Of a stretch of 64,000 bases of DNA, positions 1-6,516 are shown piece after piece. Under the pieces are notes generated by a model that did no database searches, was not told the DNA's origin, and saw nothing but the letters and a program-made list of their open reading frames with translations. Origin of the DNA: Tamlana crocina. GTDB taxonomy: Bacteria > Bacteroidota > Bacteroidia > Flavobacteriales > Flavobacteriaceae. The stretch lies in assembly GCA_040429635.1 (NCBI GenBank), contig CP158972.1:1560001-1624000 (forward strand), written 5' to 3'. A program made the translations under genes and the position numbers. How positions within the stretch are numbered: position 1 is the stretch's first letter; the number at the start of each line of letters is the position of its first letter.

Positions 1-144
1 CTCCAAATATTCTTCGTTCTCTTCGCGCATCAGTTTGTAGCGCAACAGGTTTTTCTCCGTTCCTAAATCGGCTTTTGGGGTTTCGCGGTGCCCGATTTTA
101 AATGCTGTATGAAATGCCTTTACGGCTTCTATTTTATTTTTCAT
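1..144 (-). CDS. MazG-like NTP pyrophosphohydrolase, N-terminal fragment
   Basis: This frame starts at an ATG at 144 on the minus strand and runs off the left edge after 48 codons with no stop. The visible protein begins MKNKIEAVKAFHTAFKIG and contains an EENEEYLE segment. That acidic segment resembles the first metal-binding helix of all-alpha NTP pyrophosphohydrolases (MazG/PRA-PH-like), and the opening resembles the short Bacteroidota members of that family. Such enzymes hydrolyse nucleoside triphosphates to monophosphate and pyrophosphate in the cytoplasm. Only about a third of a typical protein is visible, so the assignment rests on the N-terminal sequence alone. Confidence 0.6.
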   Translation of the reverse strand, partial: MKNKIEAVKAFHTAFKIGHRETPKADLGTEKNLLRYKLMREENEEYLE

Positions 145-182
145 CTATTGCTAATTCATTAAATTTGCATAAAAATAACCAT

Positions 183-368
183 ATGTTCAGTAAAGGTCAA
201 ATTGTTTTCGGCGTTTTATTTTTTATTATTTTCGCCATCATCATAGCCTACACGTATCGCAAGGATTTAAAGCTCCATAAAAAGTTTTATGCCGGTAGCG
301 TTTGGATTCTTATCGCCTTTATTGCCTTTATTCTTTTTATTTCTGCTATCAAGTTTTTCTTTAAATAG
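183..368 (+). CDS. Small two-helix membrane protein (61 aa)
   Basis: I use the ATG at 183 (MFSKGQIVFGV) rather than an earlier in-frame ATG at 102, because the earlier one would overlap the divergent gene at 1-144 and adds a low-quality N-terminus. The protein has a hydrophobic helix at about residues 8-26, a basic linker (YRKDLKLHKK) and a second helix at about 38-58 ending in KFFFK. This layout occurs in small uncharacterised inner-membrane proteins of flavobacteria. It lies 38 bp from, and is divergent to, the pyrophosphohydrolase. No function can be read from the sequence. Confidence 0.6.
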   Translation: MFSKGQIVFGVLFFIIFAIIIAYTYRKDLKLHKKFYAGSVWILIAFIAFILFISAIKFFFK

Positions 369-540
369 TTAGGAGTTTTTGTTAGGTAAAACCCTTACTT
401 CGTCTTTATTTGCTTTTTGTCGATATTCTGAGTGGTTTTGTACGATTTTCACATAAATTAATCATAAGAAATTTTTGATTTCTTAATAATAGATTACCTC
501 CCCAAAACCATTGTAACCATTTTGCGCCACGATTTAAATT

Positions 541-587
541 TACCCTGTTTTGGGTATGTTTTCGCTACTTGTTTTTGGAGATATTTG
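541..587 (+). promoter_or_regulatory. Palindromic operator and promoter of the lipoprotein-HK-RR operon
   Basis: TACCC (541-545) and GGGTA (552-556) form a perfect inverted repeat with a 6-nt spacer, centred at 548.5. A -7-like box GATATTTG (580-587; consensus TAnnTTTG) begins 31.5 nt downstream of the centre, and the gene start at 615 is 59 nt after the palindrome. The site at 3852-3867 is identical over TTTACCCTGTnTTGGGTATG except one base, with the same distances. Inference: binding site of the LuxR-type regulator encoded at 3218-3841, giving autoregulation. Confidence 0.6.
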
Positions 588-614
588 TGTAATGCTAACC
601 TAAAGCCATAAAAA

Positions 615-1271
615 ATGAAAAATAAGTTACAAGTTGTTTTACTATCACTTTTTGTGTTGAGTGTTATAGTTTCTTGCCAAAACTGCTGCAAAGCGGATTT
701 AGAAATTATTAAAAAACAGAATAAGGAAATATTAAATGCTATAAAAAAAATAGGAAACCCTTCCGAGGAGTCTGGTTCTTATGTCATAAATAATACGATC
801 AATTATACCGAATCAGAAATATGTAAAGGCACAAATTTAGGGTCAATGGATTTTAAGCCGGTAATTACAGCCGAGTTTAATGCTGATAGAACAAGAGTAT
901 TAAATTATACCATTACGTTTATTGCTTATGGGTGTAAAATAGAATCTATTGTGTTAAAAACATATACAATTAAAAACAATAGAAAAAACACCAAAAATAT
1001 AATGAAATATAAAGTGAAGTTTGATGACTCCAAATCTTCTTATTTAGTTTCGTTTAAGCTCGATTCAACCCATTTTGATTCAAATGCGGAGGCGAAAAAA
1101 GCATTCCAAACTTTTCTTTCTAGAGAAAATGGAGAGGAGGTATTAAGGGTTAAATTCAACCCAAAAGAAAACCGCAGTGATGACAGTTCTGGGGTTGAAG
1201 ATATGGGAACCGAAAGATCTGGCATAGCAACCACAACCAATGAAGCGCCCAACACTCCTGATAAGATGTAA
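615..1271 (+). CDS. Predicted lipoprotein, first gene of the HK-RR operon
   Basis: A 218-residue protein with a lipoprotein signal: basic MKNK, a hydrophobic stretch to about residue 20, and a lipobox ending in VIVSC. The mature part is polar, with no domain I recognise, and has a low-complexity Ser/Thr/Asn/Pro tail. The histidine kinase start at 1240 lies inside its last 32 bases in another frame, so the two are probably translationally coupled. Preceded by the palindromic operator at 541-556. Its place in front of a sensor kinase suggests an envelope protein that affects signalling, but that is inference. Confidence 0.7.
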   Translation: MKNKLQVVLLSLFVLSVIVSCQNCCKADLEIIKKQNKEILNAIKKIGNPSEESGSYVINNTINYTESEICKGTNLGSMDFKPVITAEFNADRTRVLNYTITFIAYGCKIESIVLKTYTIKNNRKNTKNIMKYKVKFDDSKSSYLVSFKLDSTHFDSNAEAKKAFQTFLSRENGEEVLRVKFNPKENRSDDSSGVEDMGTERSGIATTTNEAPNTPDKM

Positions 1272-3171
1272 TCTTAATAAAACAATAACATTGTACCTTA
1301 GGCTTTCCATATTTTTTATGCTTTTTACATGCTTTGCATTAGGGCAAGAAAATGTATTTGTTAAAATAATGGACAGTGCCCAAAAACTGTACTTAAAACA
1401 AGACTATGAAAAGGCAATAAGGTTTTTGGAGGGTGGCCTAAAAAGCCATTCGTTAGTGCCTGCCGAAAAAAATAAAATCTTCATCGAGCTATTTAAAAAC
1501 AGCTATTGGATCGATAAAGAAGCTTCAAAGCAGTATTTGTACAAATCAAAAAAAAACTATGCCGTTTTACCAAATTTCGACAAAGCCAATTTAGATTATT
1601 GTTTTGGCAACATCCACAGGTTGCTTAAAACACACCCCGATTCATCTATTTACTATTTTTTATCGGCATTGAAACTTTTAGATGGTAACGATTTGGCTTC
1701 TATGCAATTAAAATCTAAAGTGTATCAAAAAACAGCCATAGTATATGCGCAGATAAACAAACAGGACAAAAATTACTACTACCTGAAAAAAAACAACAAC
1801 CAATTAGAGGCATTGAAAGACACGGCCAATTTAGTGTACAACCACAATAACTTAGGAACCTACTTTAGCACCACCAACCAAAAGGATTCGGCTATATTCT
1901 ATTATAAAAAGGCGTTCAGCACCAACCCCAATTCCAGTATAAGCGGATCTGTTCTGCAAAATATTGGAGGCATTTATTTGGGGCAAATGAACGAAATAGA
2001 CTCAGCAGAAGCCTATTTCGATAAAGCACTTAACCACAAAATAAGTAAAGAAGGCATGGCCAGTTTGTATTTTAACAAAGGCGTAATCAGTAAAATAAAA
2101 AATGATTCAGCATCAAGTGTTAAATATTACATGCAAGCCAAAAAGTACGCAGATTCTACCGGAAACATAAAAATGCAATCATTCATTTTTGAAGATTTGG
2201 CAAACTATTACGAAACACTTAAAAATTACAGAGAAGCGTTATACAACAGAAAAAAATTTGAAGTTTTGAACGATTCGCTAAACAGTATCGAGCTGTTGAA
2301 AAAAATAGAAGAATACAGTATAAAATTTGAAACAGAAAAAAAAGAACGGGAAAACTTAGAATTAAAAATAAAAGTAGAAAAAGAACAACAAAAAAGGAAC
2401 ATTTATCTTTCAGTGGCTTTTGCCCTTTTGGTTTTCGGCGGTACCACGGCCTTCCTCATCCAAAAGAACACCCGTAAAAAACAAAAACTGGCAGAACAGG
2501 AAAAAGCCCTCGAAACCCAAAAACTGGCCACCGTTTTAAAAGAACAGGAACTGTTAAGCATCGATGCCATGATCGAGGGACAGGAAAAAGAACGCCAGCG
2601 CATAGCCAACGATCTGCACGACGATCTGGGCGGCCTTATGGCCACTGTAAAGCTGCACTTCAATGCACTAAAAGACAAGCAAACCCCCGAACTGTACAAC
2701 AAAACCACTAACCTTTTAGACGAAGCCTACCAAAAAATACGCAGCATTGCCCATGCCAAAAACTCTGGCGTTATCGCCAAACAAGGGCTGTTAAGGGCAG
2801 TACAAGATATGGCCAGCAAAATTTCGGACGCCAACCAACTGGCCATCGAGGTGATTGACCACGGACTTGAAAACCGAATGGAAAACAGTTTGGAACTTGC
2901 CATTTTTAGGATGATACAAGAACTCGTGGCCAACGTTATAAAGCACGCCAATGCCACCGAGGCCACCATACACCTAACCAACCACGACGACAGCCTGAAT
3001 ATTATGGTTGAAGACAACGGCAAGGGCTTTAACCCCAGCCAGATAACCACAATAAACAAAGGTATGGGCTTGAGCAGTATTGATAAAAGGGTGGAATTTC
3101 TGGACGGTAAAATGACCATAGAGTCTGAAACGAACAAAGGCACCACCATAATAATTGATATACCCATTTAG
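1240..3171 (+). CDS. TPR-containing sensor histidine kinase (HisKA_3 type)
   Basis: A 643-residue membrane kinase. An N-terminal hydrophobic export segment ends near residue 36 (CFALGQ). Helical tetratricopeptide-like repeats fill about 40-350, followed by a coiled coil. One membrane helix lies at about 388-408, then a second coiled coil. The dimerisation and phosphoacceptor motif RIANDLHDDLGG follows, with phospho-accepting His about 460. The HATPase domain shows an N box (ELVANVIKHANA), a G1 box (VEDNGKGF) and GMGLSSIDKRV. This is the layout of Bacteroidota kinases paired with LuxR/NarL regulators, and the partner follows after 46 nt. I keep the start at 1240, which overlaps the upstream lipoprotein by 32 bp, because the next ATG (1318) would leave too short a signal segment. 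Confidence 0.9.
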   Translation: MKRPTLLIRCNLNKTITLYLRLSIFFMLFTCFALGQENVFVKIMDSAQKLYLKQDYEKAIRFLEGGLKSHSLVPAEKNKIFIELFKNSYWIDKEASKQYLYKSKKNYAVLPNFDKANLDYCFGNIHRLLKTHPDSSIYYFLSALKLLDGNDLASMQLKSKVYQKTAIVYAQINKQDKNYYYLKKNNNQLEALKDTANLVYNHNNLGTYFSTTNQKDSAIFYYKKAFSTNPNSSISGSVLQNIGGIYLGQMNEIDSAEAYFDKALNHKISKEGMASLYFNKGVISKIKNDSASSVKYYMQAKKYADSTGNIKMQSFIFEDLANYYETLKNYREALYNRKKFEVLNDSLNSIELLKKIEEYSIKFETEKKERENLELKIKVEKEQQKRNIYLSVAFALLVFGGTTAFLIQKNTRKKQKLAEQEKALETQKLATVLKEQELLSIDAMIEGQEKERQRIANDLHDDLGGLMATVKLHFNALKDKQTPELYNKTTNLLDEAYQKIRSIAHAKNSGVIAKQGLLRAVQDMASKISDANQLAIEVIDHGLENRMENSLELAIFRMIQELVANVIKHANATEATIHLTNHDDSLNIMVEDNGKGFNPSQITTINKGMGLSSIDKRVEFLDGKMTIESETNKGTTIIIDIPI

Positions 3172-3217
3172 CGAAAATTTAGAACCATTAACAGCAAACC
3201 TGAAACTAAAAACTAAA

Positions 3218-3841
3218 ATGATACGATTAGCCATAGCCGAAGACCACCAATCGCTCATCGATGGCATTAAGCTGCTATTGGAATACGAAGACGGTATATC
3301 CATAGTGGGCACCGCCAACGATGGCCAAGCACTGCTTGAGATAGTGGGGAAGAAGCGCCCCAACGTAGTGCTTACCGATATCCGCATGCCTAAAACAGAT
3401 GGCATTGAGGCCACAAGGCTAATAAAAAACCAATATCCAGAAATTTATGTTTTGGCCTTTACCATGTTCGACCAGTTGGAAGCTATCCAACAAATGATGG
3501 ATGCCGGTGCCTCTGGGTACATCTTAAAAAACTCGTCGTTGGAAGAAGTGCGCCAGGCCATTTTTGCGGTAGCAAAGGGCGAAACTTATTTTGATGCCAA
3601 CATCAACACCAATGCACTTAATTCTGAACCGAGCAACAAAACCAAGGGCGTACTCACCAAACGGCAAATTGAAATACTCGAACTGATCGCACAAGGGAAA
3701 ACCTCGCGCGAAATTGCCGATCAGTTATTTATTGGCACACACACCGTAGATACCCACCGCAAAAACATGGCACGCATTTTAGGGCTTCAAGGCAAAGGCG
3801 AACTGATGCGTTATGCCCTGGAGAAAAAGTATAGGTTTTAA
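3218..3841 (+). CDS. LuxR/NarL-family response regulator
   Basis: A 207-residue regulator starting MIRLAIAEDH at the ATG at 3218. An upstream in-frame ATG at 3155 overlaps the kinase and adds a non-conserved leader, so I reject it. The receiver domain (about 1-120) has the acidic pair E8/D9, phosphoacceptor Asp54 in LTDIRMP, and the conserved Thr and Lys positions (AFTMF, ILKN). The LuxR-type HTH (about 140-205) shows LTKRQIEILELIAQGKTS and the recognition helix region THTVDTHRKN. It lies 46 nt after the kinase gene and is its evident partner. Likely targets are the palindromic promoters at 541, 3852, 4773, 6438 and 9526. Confidence 0.93.
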   Translation: MIRLAIAEDHQSLIDGIKLLLEYEDGISIVGTANDGQALLEIVGKKRPNVVLTDIRMPKTDGIEATRLIKNQYPEIYVLAFTMFDQLEAIQQMMDAGASGYILKNSSLEEVRQAIFAVAKGETYFDANINTNALNSEPSNKTKGVLTKRQIEILELIAQGKTSREIADQLFIGTHTVDTHRKNMARILGLQGKGELMRYALEKKYRF

Positions 3842-3851
3842 TTCGCGTTTT

Positions 3852-3898
3852 TACCCTGTATTGGGTATGGTTTGGTGGTGTTTAGGTTCATAAGTTTG
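3852..3898 (+). promoter_or_regulatory. Palindromic operator and promoter of the 3926 gene
   Basis: TACCC (3852-3856) and GGGTA (3863-3867) are separated by 6 nt and centred at 3859.5. A TTG (-33-like) is at 3872-3874, and a perfect -7 box TAAGTTTG is at 3891-3898, 31.5 nt after the palindrome centre. The start codon at 3926 is 59 nt after the palindrome, the same distance as at 541-615. The position just upstream of the -33 region suits an activator site. Confidence 0.65.
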
Positions 3899-3925
3899 GT
3901 ACGTAATCAATAAAATTTACGTACC

Positions 3926-4750
3926 ATGAAAAAGCTATTATTTCTGTTGTCAATTTTTTGCTCAACGACTTCTTTCTGCCAAAAGGAAAAGGCAACGTAT
4001 CAATTTCTTGCACCGGTTTACAATGATGACCAATCAGTACAATTTAAAAAAGGGCATAACGTATATGTTACTGATGTTGATAGTTTAGATTCAAAAAGTG
4101 TGTCTTTTGTTTATTACAAATTTGTGGGAAGTGGGAAGAAAGTAGAATTGTTGAATAACATGTTCTTCTATGACACTCAGAAACAAGCCGAAATTGAAAA
4201 GACACAAAATGATGGATCGAAAAATAGGGGAGATAGTGAAATTGGGTTTATTAAAACCCATAGATTACCATTAAACAAGTTTAAAGATTTAACCGCAGAA
4301 GTTTATACTAGGTTTAAAGGGGTGTCTGCTGGAGTCTTTACTGTTCCGTTTAAAATAAGGATGGACGATTTTGATTTTGAACAGAATGTGAATATAGGTA
4401 TGAATCTAAGTTTTCCAATAAGAACAGACCGGCTAAAGTTCGATAAAGACCTAATCACCCCTACTGTTGGAATAGGGCTGGCAACTGTAAATCTTAACCC
4501 TAAAAACAGCAACTTGGAAACTTCAGATAACGAAGAAGCTAATAGGACAGCTAGTGCCTTTAGTTGTTCTGTTGGCTTAATGTACCAGTTTACAAATTCC
4601 ATAAATATAGGTTTTCAATACGGAGTAGATTTTCTCGGAAACAACGACAAAGATGTTAATTGGAAATATGATAAAAAACCGTGGCTGGGCATAGGAATCA
4701 ATATTGGTGTTTCGCTATCTGAAAATAAAAATGCGAATCCCAACAACTAA
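3926..4750 (+). CDS. Predicted outer-membrane beta-barrel-like protein
   Basis: A 274-residue exported protein. A signal peptide (MKKLLFLLSIFCSTTSFCQ) ends at about residue 19. The second half (about 140-265) alternates hydrophobic and polar residues in strands such as VNIGMNLSFP, PTVGIGLATVNL, FSCSVGLMYQF and WLGIGINIGVSL, which is typical of small outer-membrane barrels. The first half is polar with a possible SH3-like fold (GHNVYVTDVDSLDSKSVSFVYYKF). I recognise no named family. It sits directly downstream of the two-component operon under the same type of operator, so it is probably a target of that system. Confidence 0.65.
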   Translation: MKKLLFLLSIFCSTTSFCQKEKATYQFLAPVYNDDQSVQFKKGHNVYVTDVDSLDSKSVSFVYYKFVGSGKKVELLNNMFFYDTQKQAEIEKTQNDGSKNRGDSEIGFIKTHRLPLNKFKDLTAEVYTRFKGVSAGVFTVPFKIRMDDFDFEQNVNIGMNLSFPIRTDRLKFDKDLITPTVGIGLATVNLNPKNSNLETSDNEEANRTASAFSCSVGLMYQFTNSINIGFQYGVDFLGNNDKDVNWKYDKKPWLGIGINIGVSLSENKNANPNN

Positions 4751-4772
4751 GAAGTTCTACAGTACAATAAAT

Positions 4773-4821
4773 ATCCTCAATAATGGGGATGTTTTTATGT
4801 TAAGTAGTTCTATAACTTCGA
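4773..4821 (+). promoter_or_regulatory. Palindromic operator and promoter of the 4852 gene
   Basis: ATCCTC (4773-4778) and GGGGAT (4785-4790) form an inverted repeat with one mismatch around a 6-nt spacer, centred at 4781.5. It shares the right half-site TnnTGGGGATG with the other sites of this cluster. A -7-like box TAACTTCG starts at 4814, 32.5 nt from the centre. The gene starts 62 nt downstream of the palindrome. Confidence 0.5.
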
Positions 4822-4851
4822 AAAAGCTATTAATCAATAAAATATCAAGTT

Positions 4852-6423
4852 ATGAAACCAATACTACTTTTTATCATTTTTTCTGTTACCGTTCATTTCA
4901 ACCTAAATGCCCAGATAATATGGCAGAACACCATAGGGGGAAATTCGTTTGATCATATTGAAGATGTGATCCCTACCTCAGATGGAGGCTTTATGCTCAT
5001 CGGAAGCTCAGAATCCGGCATTTCAGGAGATAAATCCGAGGCCAGTAAAGGAGCGGCAGACTACTGGATTGTAAAAACCAACAGCAGCGGCGTTGTGCAG
5101 TGGGATAAAACCTATGGAGGAAGTGGTGACGACTATGCCGTAACCGCCATTGAAACAGCCGACGGTAGTTTTGTTATTCTGGGCGATTCCGATTCAGATA
5201 TATCTGGAGATAAGTCTGAAAACTCAAAAGGCAATTCAGATTTTTGGCTCGTAAAAATCAGTAGTACCGGAACCATAATCTGGGATAAAACCTTAGGCGG
5301 GTCGGGTTACGAGTACGCTGTTTCATTAAGAGAAACACCTACAAACGATTTAATGGTTGTAGGCGATTCCGATTCCGATATATCTGGAGACAAATCTGAA
5401 AACTCCAGAGGTTTTACCGATGTTTGGGTTGTAAAAACCAATGGTTCAGGCTCGAAAACCTGGGATAAAACACTAGGAGGAGATGCCGATGAAGAAACCA
5501 CCGTTATTGAGCTGACGGCCGACGGCGGATATATACTCGGGGTAATTGCCGAATCGGGGATTTCGGGTGATAAAACCATAAATACAAGCAATAATGAAGA
5601 CTATTGGGTAATTAAAATAAATGCCAGCAATACTATAGATTGGCAAAAAACCTATGGAGGCACTTCAGAAGCCATAAGCATTTTAACTGTTCTGATGCCT
5701 ACCGATGATGGCGGATACATTTTGGCCGGAGATTCCGATTCTAACATCGGGGGAGACAAAACCGAAAACAGTAAAGGAGAGAGCGATTTATGGGTGTTGA
5801 AGATTAACAGCACGGGCACCATAGAATGGCAGAGCACATTGGGAGGCGATAGTTTTGAGTACGAGCCCAGTGGATTTAAAAAGGCCGGTGGCGGCTATGT
5901 GTTCGCTTGTACAAGTTCATCCAATATTTCAGGGGATAAAACCGAAAGCAGTAACGGAGACGATATTTGGTTGGTAGAGCTTGACAGCAACGGCAATCTG
6001 GTGGGCGAAAAAACTTTTGGTACAGGATCAGACGAGTTTCCCCAACAAGTATTGCAAACCAGCGACGGCCATTTTATAATAGTCAGCGATGTTGACGAGG
6101 CATCTGGCGACAATACCGAAGCCCCAAATGGCGATTCTGATTACTGGCTTTTTAAAGTGAACAATAGTACACTTTCTTTGGAAGAAAATAAATTTATGCA
6201 GCATAGGGTAAGCGTATTTCCAAATCCAACTTCAGGGAATGTTAACATCAAAACCAACCAAAAAATAGAAGGGATTGAAATTTTTGATGTAACAGGAAAG
6301 TTGATTTCCACATCAAAGCCAATCAACAACACGGCAAACATTTCCCACCTTCCCCAAGGGCTGTATGTTTTAAGAATCTATTCAAAAAATGGAGTGGTAA
6401 ACCAGCGCATCTTAAAACAGTAA
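4852..6423 (+). CDS. T9SS-secreted repeat protein
   Basis: A 523-residue protein with a signal peptide (to about residue 20, HFNLNAQ). It contains about seven repeats of 55-60 residues, each with W-(D/Q)-K-T-x-G-G, a Gly/Asp-rich turn, GDSDSDISGDKSENSKG-like segments and DYW(I/L)VK. The C-terminal 75 residues are a type A T9SS sorting domain: VFPNPTSGNVNIKT, IFDVTGKLI, LPQGLYVLRI and a basic end RILKQ. The repeats resemble beta-propeller or delta-60-like blades. It is expected at the cell surface or in the medium. Two repeats are nearly identical at DNA level about 180 bp apart (from about 5184 and 5364), a possible site of repeat-number change. The ligand or function is unknown. Confidence 0.85.
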   Translation: MKPILLFIIFSVTVHFNLNAQIIWQNTIGGNSFDHIEDVIPTSDGGFMLIGSSESGISGDKSEASKGAADYWIVKTNSSGVVQWDKTYGGSGDDYAVTAIETADGSFVILGDSDSDISGDKSENSKGNSDFWLVKISSTGTIIWDKTLGGSGYEYAVSLRETPTNDLMVVGDSDSDISGDKSENSRGFTDVWVVKTNGSGSKTWDKTLGGDADEETTVIELTADGGYILGVIAESGISGDKTINTSNNEDYWVIKINASNTIDWQKTYGGTSEAISILTVLMPTDDGGYILAGDSDSNIGGDKTENSKGESDLWVLKINSTGTIEWQSTLGGDSFEYEPSGFKKAGGGYVFACTSSSNISGDKTESSNGDDIWLVELDSNGNLVGEKTFGTGSDEFPQQVLQTSDGHFIIVSDVDEASGDNTEAPNGDSDYWLFKVNNSTLSLEENKFMQHRVSVFPNPTSGNVNIKTNQKIEGIEIFDVTGKLISTSKPINNTANISHLPQGLYVLRIYSKNGVVNQRILKQ

Positions 6424-6437
6424 CCTTAACCTAAAAA

Positions 6438-6484
6438 TACCAACTATTGGTGATGTTTTGGCATCGAGTATTTCGATAAATTAA
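6438..6484 (+). promoter_or_regulatory. Degenerate operator and promoter of the 6517 gene
   Basis: TACCAACTATTGGTGA (6438-6453) is a degenerate relative of the other palindromes of the cluster. The CCAA/TTGG core is symmetric, and the right half TATTGGTGATGTTTTGG matches the others (TATTGGGTATGGTTTGG at 3859). A weak -7-like TAAATTAA starts at 6477, 31.5 nt from the centre. It is the least certain of the five sites. Confidence 0.35.
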
Positions 6485-6516
6485 AATGCTATTAATTAAT
6501 CTTAAAATCTCTTATT

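Noticed and set aside
102-182. N-terminal extension of the small membrane protein at 183-368
   Set aside because: The extension overlaps the divergent pyrophosphohydrolase gene and its promoter, and the ATG at 183 gives a typical short membrane protein.
494-691. Minus-strand 65-residue frame
   Set aside because: It covers the operator at 541-556 and the start of the lipoprotein gene, and its product has no gene-like features.
4704-4952. Plus-strand 82-residue frame between the 3926 and 4852 genes
   Set aside because: It overlaps both neighbours out of frame and includes the operator at 4773-4790.
4852-6180. Repeated DNA blocks as a CRISPR-like array
   Set aside because: The repeats are long, in frame and encode protein repeats with a signal peptide and sorting domain.
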